Shown: one piece after another, positions 34,401 through 44,774 of the stretch | Position numbering within the stretch: the stretch's first letter is position 1 | How the letters are laid out: the number at the start of each line of letters is the position of its first letter | The notes under the pieces: model-generated | The model's input: the letters and a program-made list of their open reading frames with translations, nothing else | Told to the model about the DNA's origin: nothing | Databases searched by the model: none | DNA from: Linnemannia hyalina | Taxonomy: Eukaryota > Mortierellomycota > Mortierellomycetes > Mortierellales > Mortierellaceae | NCBI GenBank assembly: GCA_019671135.1 | Contig: JAHRHY010000015.1 | Location: 1,302,001 to 1,366,000 of the forward strand | DNA: 64,000 nt | Direction of reading: 5' to 3' | Made by a program: the position numbers and the translations under genes

Positions 34401-35256
34401 ATGAGGTTGGGGATAGTGGTGAGCATCCGCATATAGTCCCCCGTAACCCAAGGTCGAGGCTCGAGCGGGACGTAGCAGGTGACATATTCCTCGATCTGCT
34501 CCTTGGACGAAGGCGCAATAACAGCTTCTTGAAAGAGATTTGTCCAAGTCGACTGGTCCCAGTCGACAGGCTGAGGCTGGAATCGAGAGCGGTAGTCCGA
34601 TTCCAAAAACTGACTACGGCAGCTGATGACGATCTTGGATCTCCACTGTCCCGGCTGGTTGAGCTGGTTGGTGGTGTGGAAATTGATCTTGAGCTGACGT
34701 TCATCGTAACCATCACAGATAAGAATAAACTGTCGGTGGTGCTTCATCTCCTGGATGTGATCTTCCGAGAAGTTGTACTGCAGTAACTGCTTCTCGATCA
34801 GATCATGCTCTGGGTCGTCAATGGTGGGAAGGTTGATATAGAGAGGGATGGATTCGCCATGCTTGTAGTCTGTCCAGAGTTGGTGTTCCAAGTGTCGATT
34901 AAATGTTGACTTTCCAGCTCCTGAATAACCTAGAATAAGCATCACTTGACGTTGACTCGCCAAAAACTCCTGCACTTTCTCTTTGAGAGAGAAGAGGTCG
35001 TTGTCTTGGGCTTGGAGTTTGGCCTTAGCCATAGGAAGGATGTAGATGAGCTGCTTTAACTCCCCTAGCCGCCGCATCGGAAGTTGCAGAGGTCATCCTC
35101 GAGATGTACTGTATCTTGCACGTCGATTTCGATGCCGTGAAAACTGTCGGTGTGTTGTTTGTTGTTAGAGTCGTCTTTGTCTCCATTGGCATGTGTTTGA
35201 ATGGGTGAGTCATGAGTCATGTTGCGAGCGCTAATAATCAAAATGACAATTGCCAT
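31479..35256 (-). pseudogene. Decayed NLR-like gene D, lacking the ARM/HEAT region
   Basis: Homologous to copies A-C but broken. A start region at 35256 (MAIVILIISARNMTHDSPIQ) is followed after a few tens of residues by the NACHT domain, so about 550 residues of the N-terminal ARM/HEAT-like part are deleted. Walker A is GYSGAGKST and Walker B-like LICDGYDER. A TAG replaces the conserved Trp after HFHDHDT (34073-34075). A frameshift lies between the NACHT end (FLCDRVK) and the pentapeptide region near 33.8 kb. A stop at about 32895 interrupts a WD40 repeat and another precedes VLKGHKQAV (about 32358). The C-terminus ends LDVEE, like copy C. The NACHT sequence is closer to copy A than to B or C in places (HTTNQ, YRSRFQPQPVD). 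Confidence 0.85.
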
Positions 35257-35339
35257 GTTGTTAGCAATGCAAACTAAACAATGATAGGGGAGTACGTCCA
35301 GACATGACTTTTTTATTTTTTTCGACGATACTGAGCCAT

Positions 35340-35869
35340 GGCCTTGTCGATCTTCGCCTTTTCTTTTATTGTTTTTGTTGTCCCAACCCTGTACCTTGTC
35401 GCCGCTGACCGACTATCTAAAGGACGCCAAAAGAGAAAGCAGAGTTATATAACTTCAAAGGAAACTAACAAAAGGAACAATGCATGTAGGTTGAGGCATC
35501 TCTCACCGAGCCCTTCTTTTATATGGCATCCTCCACTGCGCACAAGTCAATCCCAGGCACGAAATATTCGCTGCCATTTTTATTCATCGAACAAAGCGCA
35601 ATAATTTGGTTATCACCTACATTATGTGCAAACGGAGATTCAGGAGCACTTCGGTTGATCAATTTTGAATCAAGATGTCGCCTGCCAATGCACGAAAAAA
35701 CAAAACAAGTACATGTCGTTCGGTCTGTTCCTCTATGGCAACAGCGGCCAGAAAAAGAACCTCAAAGGCACAGCACCTTTTTTTTTGCGCGCGGAGGCGT
35801 AGGAATACATCATATGTATTATACTATAACCTTGCTAATAACCTTCCCACCACCATGATCCACCTCCTA
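35340..35869. repeat. 3' flank of the B unit, duplicated at 45340-45918
   Basis: Both segments share long near-identical runs, for example TTCGCCTTTTCTTTTATTGT followed by CTGACCGACTATCTAAAGGA, and a GTTGATCA...TTTTGAATCAAG motif further on. This sets one edge of the tandem duplication that holds copies B and C. No gene seen. Confidence 0.75.
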
Positions 35870-38800
35870 CTACTCAACGCCCAGACCTCCAACTTCCCCT
35901 AAAGTCAAAGACTCGTCAATGGCGCCGCGCTGGACCAATAACTTCCGGTGCATCGGACTAAGGCCAGTCGCACCCTTGAGCACAAGACCTTCTGCGTTGA
36001 GAACCGCAAGATTAGTGCCCCAGAGTAGCTTGACGACAACACCCTCACCATCGCTCGACACTCGCCAGACTCGGACAGATCCGTCTCTGCAACCGGTGGC
36101 AAATTCCATAGGGACGGTCGGATTCCAGGCAATGTCAAGGACGGGATCAAAGTAACTACGGACTGTCGAGACACACGACCAGGTCTCCGTATCGCCTGGT
36201 GGTCGCCGCCTGCGCCAGACTCGAACTGTTTTGTCCGCACTGCCGGAAGCAATCCATTCGCCGCAAGGTGAGTAGGCAATGCATTCCACCCATTCTGTGT
36301 GTCCTCTCAGCTCGATAGCACAATCCTCTGACTGCACGCTCCAGAGGCAGATCGAGCAATCACCGGTTCCGACTGCAAGCTGCTGACCGTCCGGCGAAAA
36401 CGACATCGCCGCAATACCCCGATGTGTGGACTTAGACATTATTAGACTTTTCGATTGAGCATCAAAGACCCAGATGGTGCCACCCCGAGTGCCAACTGCG
36501 AGCTGATGTCCGGTCGGGGAGAATGCCAAGTAACGGATTCCTTCCTCATCGACTCCGTCATTCTCAATAAGTACGTGCATTTTTTGAGTACTGGCAAGGT
36601 CCCATAGCTTCACGGTATTGTTCGAGTCAACAGAAACGATCCAGCGACAGAAAGGCGACATGGTAACGTACTTCGCCCCGCTGTAGCCTTCCAGAATAGC
36701 CTTTGGACCTCCTGCTTGAAGCTCCCACAATCGAAGAGTCATGCCTTGCTTGACAACTGCGGTTGCGATGCCGTCCAATGAATATGATACGGATCTGACT
36801 GATAGAGATTCCGGTAACTCAATCGGAGGTGTCACAAGCGTTCCTGTCAGAGAGGTCCATTGCTTGACTGTTTTGCCGTTGCTGAGAGTAAGAATAGCTT
36901 GGCCATTCGGAGAGTACATTGTCCTCCTTACAGCCCCAGGTTGATCCTGTTGCTCAACACTCGACATCAAGATAGAGTCGACATCCCACAGCCGCACTCT
37001 GTTGTCATCGCCACCCGATGCGATTTGAAGGCCATTCGGAGAAAAGACGACATCGTTCACAGCGGTCATATGGCTTGATAGCGTGTTAATGGGAGTGCCT
37101 GTCGACGTGTCCCATAATCTCACTGTTTCGTCCAGGCTGGAAGAAGCGATCCACCGGCTATCTGGAGAAAAAGCAATTCCCGTAACGCTTCTGGTATGGC
37201 CATGCAGGACGGGACCTGGCTCTCCAGACGCCGCGTGCCAAAGTTGCAAATCGCCCCCCGCATGACCAGAAGCAATCCACCGTCCATCAGTAGAAAAGGC
37301 AAGACTGAGAACCTCCTCCATGGAAAAGTCCAAAACAATCCCTACTTCTCCTGTCTCCGAGTTCCAAAACCGAATCGTCCCATCCCAACTACTCGATATC
37401 AGCCGCTCACCGCTCGGAGAATATTTGACACTCCAGACCTCGTCCGTGTGACCCTCTAAGACAAAGAGACTCTCTCCGGTCCGAGAATCCCATACTCGTA
37501 CTGTTTCGTCATTGCTAGATGAGGCGATTTGCTTGCCACAGGGAGAAAAGGCAACGGAGTACACAAAGTTGTTGTGCCCTTCCATGACAAACATCTCTTG
37601 GCCGCTGGCACAATCCCACAGCCTAACCAACCCATCCTCCCCTCCAAACACGACCCTTGTGCCGTCGGGAGACAATCCCAAAGTTTCCACCTCATCCGGT
37701 CCTGCAAAAGAATAGGTTTCCATCCATGATGAAGTGTTGTAAATGATAACACCCATTCTCAAAATCCCTACACCCACGGCAAGCGTTCTTCCATCAGACG
37801 AGTAGGCACAGGCACGCACAAAGCTCTCCACCTCTAGGTACGGGAGTTCCCCAAATTGGACACCATCCATCTTTGCGCCGCTCAAATCCGCCTCTCGCAA
37901 CCAGCTCCTCGAAAGATTGACATCCGTCAAGTCTGCTCCTTGGAACTGCGCATAGTCAAACTGACCACCGGAAAGGTCAGCACAAGGGATCTTTACGCCG
38001 CGGAGATCGGCACCATGAAAGGCCACACCAGATCGGACAAGAATCGTTATGGCGTTGGCGGCGGCGATGGTTGCAGTCTCATCGGTCTTGGACAGGTCGA
38101 TCACAGCCCGGAGTTGTGGCTCGAAATCTGGGGTTGACTTGACCCGATCACACAGGAACTGGATGATGGATGGTTCAGCAAGCAGGTTCTTCTGGAACAA
38201 GGGGCCGTTGCCATCGGACGAGAGAGCGGAGGGGGATGCATTCTCACATTCTGGATCCATGTCTTCCCCCACAGTCTCGATCGGGTTGTAGATGACGCGA
38301 GAGAGGAGATATTCCAGCACCGATCGATGTACGAAGCGAAACAAGCTGCCGGTGCGCGTCAATGGGGAGGCCTCACGGAGTAACTTGGCCTCGGGATCAT
38401 TCCCAAAGAAATCCGCCTTCCAAGAGTCCTTGTCCTGTAGATGAACATACTGGACAACCGGGTTGGCGCCCTGCTTCTTAAAGATCGCCGCAGCCAAACG
38501 TAGCAAGTAGCTGATCCCGCATCCAATAAAGTCATCGTCCATTAGGGAGGTGTATGCTTCCAAGTCCTTCTGGCTCAGCTTGTTGGGTTGGATGCGGAGT
38601 CGGTTCGTCTCCAACCACTGGTCCACAAACATATCGTAAAGACGAACGCGGGTGATGCGAATGCTCGTAAGAGCTTTGTTCAAAGCGACCAGGCCAGGGA
38701 GAGCCTTGAGAGCGAGGGTGAGCAGGAATGGGTTTTTGACGAGATCCATGATATTGGGGATGGCTGTCAACTTGTACATGTACTCCTCCGAGGACCAGGC

Positions 38801-41221
38801 AGACTGGTTTTTGAATAAAAGCACCGTCTCTGGATCTTGGACATACTGCTCGACATAGTTCTTGACCTGATCCTTGGAAAAGGGGGTGATGACAGCTTCT
38901 TGGAAGACATCCTGAGAACCAGAAGCGTAACGATCTGTGGGCTGCGGCTTGAACCGATCGACGTAGGTGGGTCCGAGGAACTGGGTGCGACAGCTGATGA
39001 CCATCTTGGTGTTCCACTGTCCTGGTTGGTTCAGCGCATTGCTTCGATGGAGGTTGTCCTGTTGCTGACTCTCGTCGTACCCGTCGCAGATGAGTACGAG
39101 TTCGCGGTGCTGCTTCATCTCCTGGATCTGATCGTCGCTGAAGTTGTTGGCCCTCAGATGCTTGGCGATCAAATCCTGGTCTGGCCGGTCGATGGCAGGG
39201 AGGTTGATGAACAGGGGGATAGGTCCACCCTGCTTGTAATCGGTCCAGAGTCGATGTTCGAGGTGGCGGTTGAATGTCGACTTGCCAGATCCAGAGTCAC
39301 CTAGTACCAACATCACTTGTCGCTGACTTGCCAGGAACTCTAACACTTTCTCCAGCAGAGGAAAGACATCTTCGTCCTTGGCCTTCAGACTAGGTTTCGC
39401 TAACGGTGAGATATAGACTGTCTGGTGGTGCTGCTGTAATCGCTGGACTTGATATTGGCATAAGTCGTATTCGAGGGGAGTAATGTTTTGAACGCGCGCG
39501 AGGATCGGAGACGATGTAGGCAGAGGAAGACGGTTCCTCAGCGGGTAAGGAAGTCGGGTAGTGGTGCCTTGATCCTGGTGGAGGTCTCTGAGTAAGTCAA
39601 TGGCAATGGTCTTGACGGCCTGGTCTGAAACGGTACTGAGTTTGCCAATAATGTTAACCATCCAGCTCTGGACGCTTTCATCCTTCCCCCACTCTAGATC
39701 GTTCATGTACAGGTCTCCGAGAAGGTCGACGGCTTGCTGGCGGACATTGATATTCCAGATAACATCGGATGCGATCTCTCCCAGAATCTGGCAGATACCC
39801 CATTGGAACAAGGGGTCACCACGACAAGGTGCCTCGTAAATGAGTTGGTTGAGATCCTTCAGCTGGCCTGCTTGGAAAAGAGCCTGAGCAACACGGATGG
39901 CTGCGTACCATGGACGCTTCTTTCCTTCAGAGAATCCTTCCTTGAGACCATCCAGAACTCCGCGGCCACTCTCCATCACAGAGTTCACACCCTTGTAGAC
40001 ATCACTGGCAACTCCAATGAAGCCACCGAGTGCTTCTTGAAGGTTGACTAGACCCTCAAGAACTGCTTCTAGATCCAGCTTGAATACACCAGAAACCTGG
40101 ATGAGGCCATTTACAACTCCAGTCCCGTGTCGAAGAACTGACTGAAGAGCGCTCTCATCATCAGGGACATACTGGAGCGCCTGGAATGCATAACAAGCTT
40201 GGTACATCAGGTACGCATCCGAGCTACCCTTCAGTCCTGACAAGATTCCCGACAATGGCTCATGATCCTCGACGCGGTCCAAATCCTTGACCTTGTGCTC
40301 TGCCATCACGTCAAGAAGTCGCGACAGCGCCAGTGTGAGATGAAAAGGGTGCGCCGAGGACTGCTGGTGGGTGTCCTGTAAGCAAATCCTAAGGACACGG
40401 AGGATCTTGACCAAGTCGTCAGAGATCAGAGAGTCAGGAGGGGCCACTTGGACCAACTGAACTACGCCTTGCAGGAGATCGACATTCAGAAGAACAGACT
40501 GCTCGAATGCGGTGATGGTGCACGACAGCAGGCTGCGGTAAGTCTCCTTGTCCAAGACAGGGCCAAGAAGGACAATCTCGGCAATCTCGGTCGAGTCTTT
40601 GAGGACATCCTTGGCAAACTCGTCGACCATGCGTGTTCCCAGCCAGGAGATACGTTCCTTCGCAGGCAAGTTCTTTTCCATCTCTGCAAGCCAATCAAGT
40701 TCCTTGTTGTCAAGGTTTTGGAACCTCTGCAGTGTTATGGCGGGATTGCGGGCCTGCTCATCAAGTTCAGCAGCGGTGGCCAGTGCAGGAGATGAACCGT
40801 AGAGAAGCAAGGCACTGCAATAGGCCAACTGTTGGGTGACCTCAATGCGATCTTGGACAGCAGGCAACGTAGTCTTCATCACAGGCGCAGGCAAGTTCTT
40901 GAGAAAGATGTTCGAGATCCTCTTGGTTTCGACAGGTGCAGGCAGGGGCTTGTCGACAGGAGGGGTGGATGTGACAGCTTGGTCGGCAACTGGGTGAACG
41001 TCACTGGCTGAGGATGCAGTAGGCGGTCCTACAACTTGAGGAGGGGTTTGAGCACTCACTGTCTGGTTGGTAACCGTGGCATCGACCTCTTTTGTCTTGG
41101 ATTTGGAGAAGGCGAAGATCTCACGAATTACGTCGCGCTTGCTGACGCTCTGGGTGTCATTGGCTTTGCCAGCATCGCTAGTAGTATGCGAACCTGGTTG
41201 GTTGGAGGCTTTGTTGACCAT
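35870..41221 (-). CDS. NLR-like STAND ATPase B (ARM/HEAT-NACHT-pentapeptide-WD40)
   Basis: Single coding exon of 1783 residues from the ATG at 41221 (MVNKASNQPG). The first 550 residues are nearly identical to copy A (TKRISNIFLKNLPAPVMKTT and most of the ARM/HEAT-like region). The NACHT domain switches to the C-type sequence: Walker A GDSGSGKST (about 641-649), LICDGYDESQQQDNL, RTQFLGPTYVDRFKPQPTDR, and the end segment FRFVHRSVLEYLLSR. Pentapeptide repeats (ADLRG, ADLSG, ADLTD, ADLSG) sit at about 1067-1120 and some 14 WD40 repeats at 1128-1775. It ends LGVE. No stop or frameshift is present, so it is presumably functional. The leader is spliced as in A. A frameshifted 2H phosphoesterase gene lies divergently upstream. 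Confidence 0.88.
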   Translation of the reverse strand: MVNKASNQPGSHTTSDAGKANDTQSVSKRDVIREIFAFSKSKTKEVDATVTNQTVSAQTPPQVVGPPTASSASDVHPVADQAVTSTPPVDKPLPAPVETKRISNIFLKNLPAPVMKTTLPAVQDRIEVTQQLAYCSALLLYGSSPALATAAELDEQARNPAITLQRFQNLDNKELDWLAEMEKNLPAKERISWLGTRMVDEFAKDVLKDSTEIAEIVLLGPVLDKETYRSLLSCTITAFEQSVLLNVDLLQGVVQLVQVAPPDSLISDDLVKILRVLRICLQDTHQQSSAHPFHLTLALSRLLDVMAEHKVKDLDRVEDHEPLSGILSGLKGSSDAYLMYQACYAFQALQYVPDDESALQSVLRHGTGVVNGLIQVSGVFKLDLEAVLEGLVNLQEALGGFIGVASDVYKGVNSVMESGRGVLDGLKEGFSEGKKRPWYAAIRVAQALFQAGQLKDLNQLIYEAPCRGDPLFQWGICQILGEIASDVIWNINVRQQAVDLLGDLYMNDLEWGKDESVQSWMVNIIGKLSTVSDQAVKTIAIDLLRDLHQDQGTTTRLPYPLRNRLPLPTSSPILARVQNITPLEYDLCQYQVQRLQQHHQTVYISPLAKPSLKAKDEDVFPLLEKVLEFLASQRQVMLVLGDSGSGKSTFNRHLEHRLWTDYKQGGPIPLFINLPAIDRPDQDLIAKHLRANNFSDDQIQEMKQHRELVLICDGYDESQQQDNLHRSNALNQPGQWNTKMVISCRTQFLGPTYVDRFKPQPTDRYASGSQDVFQEAVITPFSKDQVKNYVEQYVQDPETVLLFKNQSAWSSEEYMYKLTAIPNIMDLVKNPFLLTLALKALPGLVALNKALTSIRITRVRLYDMFVDQWLETNRLRIQPNKLSQKDLEAYTSLMDDDFIGCGISYLLRLAAAIFKKQGANPVVQYVHLQDKDSWKADFFGNDPEAKLLREASPLTRTGSLFRFVHRSVLEYLLSRVIYNPIETVGEDMDPECENASPSALSSDGNGPLFQKNLLAEPSIIQFLCDRVKSTPDFEPQLRAVIDLSKTDETATIAAANAITILVRSGVAFHGADLRGVKIPCADLSGGQFDYAQFQGADLTDVNLSRSWLREADLSGAKMDGVQFGELPYLEVESFVRACAYSSDGRTLAVGVGILRMGVIIYNTSSWMETYSFAGPDEVETLGLSPDGTRVVFGGEDGLVRLWDCASGQEMFVMEGHNNFVYSVAFSPCGKQIASSSNDETVRVWDSRTGESLFVLEGHTDEVWSVKYSPSGERLISSSWDGTIRFWNSETGEVGIVLDFSMEEVLSLAFSTDGRWIASGHAGGDLQLWHAASGEPGPVLHGHTRSVTGIAFSPDSRWIASSSLDETVRLWDTSTGTPINTLSSHMTAVNDVVFSPNGLQIASGGDDNRVRLWDVDSILMSSVEQQDQPGAVRRTMYSPNGQAILTLSNGKTVKQWTSLTGTLVTPPIELPESLSVRSVSYSLDGIATAVVKQGMTLRLWELQAGGPKAILEGYSGAKYVTMSPFCRWIVSVDSNNTVKLWDLASTQKMHVLIENDGVDEEGIRYLAFSPTGHQLAVGTRGGTIWVFDAQSKSLIMSKSTHRGIAAMSFSPDGQQLAVGTGDCSICLWSVQSEDCAIELRGHTEWVECIAYSPCGEWIASGSADKTVRVWRRRRPPGDTETWSCVSTVRSYFDPVLDIAWNPTVPMEFATGCRDGSVRVWRVSSDGEGVVVKLLWGTNLAVLNAEGLVLKGATGLSPMHRKLLVQRGAIDESLTLGEVGGLGVE

Positions 41222-41437
41222 GTCGCGCGCTGTATGGAGAACAACGACAATGAGTGTTAGTAATCAATAATGATTGTATAGGCGCACTTGCAAGGTTGGC
41301 ATGGAGGGCAATTAATGTTCTACAAAGTGCGTACCCTAAGGTGTTTCTGTGGTTGTGTGCGAGGTTTGCAAAGATGAATTTGGAGGCGGTCAGAGATGGT
41401 GAGGATGGCGGAGATGGTTGGGTAACCAGAGTGGGTA
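41222..41437 (-). promoter_or_regulatory. Spliced 5' leader of NLR-like gene B
   Basis: The leader exon runs from 41437 to 41335 (103 bases, as in A). The following intron ends at CATACAG eight bases before the ATG, with TACTAAC at 41257-41263. Confidence 0.7.
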
Positions 41438-42262
41438 CTGCAAGAAAACACAAAGCATAAGGGAATTAGCACCGTAAGTCGTGCTGTCGGTATGCAAGGA
41501 AGCCTTCTGACGGGGTTGCTATCAAAAACACGAAGGCACTTACTGTGTTTCCTGTTTGCTGGCTTCTTTTGTGTGATCTTTAGCAAGACTGACTGTCAAT
41601 GCCTAGGATGTTTGCTTTTTTTGTTTTGTTCTTTTGGTGTATCTAGATAGAGAGATGGCGTGAACATGGCATTAGCAATTGGTCTTACTCCGCGGGAAAG
41701 AGTCGGAACTCCTCGCGTAGAGGAAATCGCAATCTAATAACGCCTACTTTTTTGAGCTATGTGTTTCGTACAAGCTTCCCGGTAGTGGAGCAATTGGTTG
41801 TTGTTGGTCTTGTCCTTTGTAAGAAAGTGACCGGTTATGGGGTTTGAATGAGAGTAAGTATGTTGACCATATTTCGAAAAGGCAATTGGATGCATGTCAG
41901 AGAGCGATATTTCAGAGGCGAGCGTGTGAACCGTTCTCGCTGCTGCTCTGTTTGTTGAACAAGGCGTACTCTTTCTTGGGCAGGTGTATGGTTGTTTTGT
42001 CGAAGGGAGCAGGCTCCTGATGCAGGAGTCTGACGAATGAATACAAGAAGGACGAATGCGAGGAGAAGAGAGGATGATGAATGAGAGGAAAAAATGTTGA
42101 CGATGACAAAGGGGAGGTGAATGTCGGAGGAGGAAGAGAAGGGAGAGAAGGAAGAGAAAGTAGAAAAGGTACAAAAAGGGACAAATATACATTGAAAAAC
42201 AACGACGAGATATTTGAGCCCACTTGCCAACCATGGCACTGCCTTTCGTCCCATGATGCCAT
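41438..42262 (-). promoter_or_regulatory. Duplicated upstream block of NLR-like gene B
   Basis: Homologous to 26756-27550 and 51541-52297. It is pyrimidine-rich on the NLR strand and likely holds the promoter and distal leader. It is back to back with the region leading into the divergent 2H phosphoesterase copy. Confidence 0.55.
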
Positions 42263-42781
42263 CTGCCCTGTCTTGATTTTACTAGCGCGTTTTGCTCTTC
42301 TTTCGACCGATCACATAGACTTCCTCCTCAGTGCCCTGTTCAGCCCTATTGTGAGCAAGAACAATGTGCTTCCCCTACCTTAGTCCTTTAACTCATTCTA
42401 AGTTTTCTCCTCTACAAAATTCGTATTTTGCGGGGTGTGATCCCTTCTAATCTAATCAGGTTTTGCAGATTATTCTTCCTCTACCTCATTTATCAAAACA
42501 CGATTCAAAGTCAAGTTCGTCCTCGATCCTGCCCCACGACTTTTTCTTCTTTCTCGAGGACAGGGTCCAGGGATCTGGACTCTGCCTTTTTTGCAGTCGC
42601 TCACAGAATCGTGTTGTCTTGTGCGGGAACGAAACACACTTTTTTTGGTGGCGCAAGTTTCACACGGTCATGCAACACTTTTTCTCTTAGATCACACCAT
42701 CTCTTGTCCTTCCTCTCCATCCAGATCTCTTTCCGCTTCCTTGTCCCCATCACCCTCCCCCACACCACAAACCCATTCACA

Positions 42782-43297
42782 ATGCCACCCCCCGAACTAA
42801 TCATCTATCTAGAACCATCCCTCCACACCACCCTCTACACCCAAATCTCCCACTACTTCACCGCCACCACCCACACACCCTTCGCAGGAAACGAAGCAAC
42901 CCGCTACCCACCCCACACAACAATGGTCGGATTCTTTAACACAACCACACCACCAACCACACCGCCACCGTCCCCGCAATCCTTGAGCATATCGACACCT
43001 GACGTATTCACATCCAAACCTTCACTTCGACCACTCCGGACCAACAACCAACGTCCCCCAAAACAGTTATCAACGGCTGCTAATGCCCAAACCCAACCCT
43101 CCTCCTCATTAGCACAACACCCTCTCCTTTCCTTCTCGACCTCCTCCAAACCCTCTCCCAAACATTCCCAGACCTAGGTCTCCGCCGAAAGCAAATCGAC
43201 CACATCTCCCTCTGCTACTGGGACGAAGTCCAACCAGATTTCACTACCGTCCCTGACACCCTCACCCTCCAGATACATCTCCTCCCATGTATCGCCT
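42782..43297 (+). pseudogene. 2H phosphoesterase-like gene, frameshifted copy
   Basis: Begins MPPPELIIYLEPSLH and keeps the first HxT motif (YPPHTTMVGFF), exactly as in the intact copy at 52854. At about 42958 one C is missing relative to that copy (ACCAACCACACC against ACCAACCCACACC). The frame is lost from there, although the DNA remains clearly homologous through the second motif (CACATCTCCCTCTGCTACTG, His-Ile-Ser) to about 43262. After that the 3' end has been replaced by unrelated sequence. It is therefore both frameshifted and truncated. Confidence 0.85.
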
Positions 43298-43333
43298 AGC
43301 TGTGCCAACATATTGTGGAGTACACATCACCAT

Positions 43334-43579
43334 TCAACAAAATGGCGCATATCCTGTATATTCCGAATTCATTGGATGATTGTTGGAAACTTTTCGACAA
43401 AAAAAATGATCGTCTCGATGTCGCCTAGTGCGGGCGAGAAGAAGAAAACGAGAGCGTATAGGCGTAAAAAATTCCTTCGCTTCTTCATGGTCACCATCGT
43501 CTTGGGCAAGAAATATTGCTGTTTCTAGGTCCCGAAGAAGCCATCTGCGCTCGGAAATGTAAGGCATGGTGAAGTCCAA
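43334..43579 (-). pseudogene. PIF/Harbinger transposase N-terminal relic
   Basis: The minus-strand frame holds RWLLRDLETAIFLAQDDGDH then EEAKEFFTPIRSRFLLL. It parallels the N-terminal part of the second relic nearby (METIIILLNNDGED with LYQHVLDSRY). This acidic helix followed by an Arg-Tyr/Phe segment is typical of the leader of HARBI1-like transposases in these fungi. Only about 80 codons remain. Confidence 0.45.
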
Positions 43580-43718
43580 AGGCGAAGTTGCAAGGACAAA
43601 AAAAAAAAATCCACCAAAAAAAAAAAAAACGACCCTGTTAGTGAACTCCGAAACCCTGTCTCGACACAGAAAAAAAAAAAAAAATTGGGTTACGAAGACG
43701 ACGAAGGAAGTCTTACGT

Positions 43719-43929
43719 CCATTATCCGAGCAGACGAGCCATGTCTGTGCCCTCCCAACCCTCCCTTTCGTTTAGTTTAGTTTTTCTTTTCTCTTTTTTT
43801 TCGTGCTCGGTCAGAAAGATGGTATCCAGAGATCGAGCAGACTTTATTTTTCCTTAGTTTAGTTTCTCGAGTGCAACCCATGAAGACTGATTACATAGAC
43901 ATGGCTCGTCTGCCCTAGCTGGATAATGG
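43719..43929. repeat. Imperfect inverted repeat, MITE-like
   Basis: An arm at 43719-43749 (CCATTATCCGAGCAGACGAG and on) pairs with 43892-43929 in reverse complement. They share CAGACGAGCCATGTCT and CCATTATCC, with about 140 bases between. It may be a short non-autonomous DNA element or a rearranged transposon end. Confidence 0.6.
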
Positions 43930-43963
43930 CTTATTCACACAGCCCTTGTGAGAATAGATTAAT

Positions 43964-44230
43964 GTATCTTTTCGCCGACGACTTGTCCGACGGCTTATAA
44001 ACATTGTACGAGATGGGAAACCCACTTCATGTCCCGCCCATCCCACCCCATTTAGTTTAGTGTTCTACCTCGCAAAGTTCCTACGCTGATGGTGAGGTTC
44101 TACGTACTGCGCTTTTTTTTCATTTATCTTTGGATTTACTGAGAAAATAAAGATTGTCACGTTAGACATGAAGTTTCCCATCTCGTACAATGTTTGTAAG
44201 CCGTCGGACAAGTCCTCGGCAAAAAGATAC
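43964..44230. repeat. Near-perfect inverted repeat of about 67 bases
   Basis: 43964-44033 and 44165-44230 are reverse complements with a few mismatches and a four-base indel (core ACTTGTCCGACGGCTTA and ATTGTACGAGATGGGAAA), separated by about 130 bases. The right arm overlaps the transposase relic on the minus strand, so the left arm is an inverted duplicate of that end. Confidence 0.85.
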
Positions 44231-44774
44231 AAAGTGGAAGTGTAGTCCCGTCAATGAAACCTACACAGTTGGGAAAGCCCTCCGTTCTCATAACTCGTCC
44301 GATCTCCCTACTTCTCTCGGCGTTTGGCCAAACAACCCCAGCCATTCCGCATCTCCATTAAGGCATTAATAACGTGGCTGGTGTAAACCGTTGTAGTTCC
44401 AGTGCCAATACCAAAGAGGGCTTGCATCTTGCTGGCACTTGCTATGGTTCCATGGACTCCGAGTCGAGTCAGGGTAACCGCCAGCTGCAGGGAGGGGTGC
44501 GCTTGGAGCCAGACAAAGTTATTAGAGAATACCGGATGATCCTGTATCTCGTCCAAATGATCCGAGAATCCTTCTCGTGTCGCCCTGAACATCGACCGAA
44601 ACTATGAGCTTTGGTTAGGCTTGGGAACATCTCGGTGAGGTCATGGGGTGGTCGCCTTGTTATCGTGCGCTCTGCAGTGTATCGCGAGTCTAGGACGTGT
44701 TGGTAAAGAAGACACAGATCTTTTGTTTCATCATCTTCGCCATCATTGTTCAAGAGAATGATGATAGTCTCCAA
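44157..44774 (-). pseudogene. PIF/Harbinger (HARBI1-like, DDE_Tnp_4) transposase relic
   Basis: Three successive minus-strand frames align to one transposase. The first is LYQHVLDSRYTAERTITRR to PSLTKAHSF. The second is RATREGFSDHLDEIQDHPVF, then LAVTLTRLGVHGTIASASKM and FGIGTGTTTVYTSHVINALM. The third is VVWPNAERSREIGRVM, then GFPNCVGFIDGTTLPL. The last block carries the first catalytic Asp of the DDE site (GFIDGTTLPL). Two frameshifts separate the blocks and the rest of the catalytic domain is missing, cut at the inverted repeat. Harbinger elements transpose by cut and paste. This one is dead. Confidence 0.8.
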
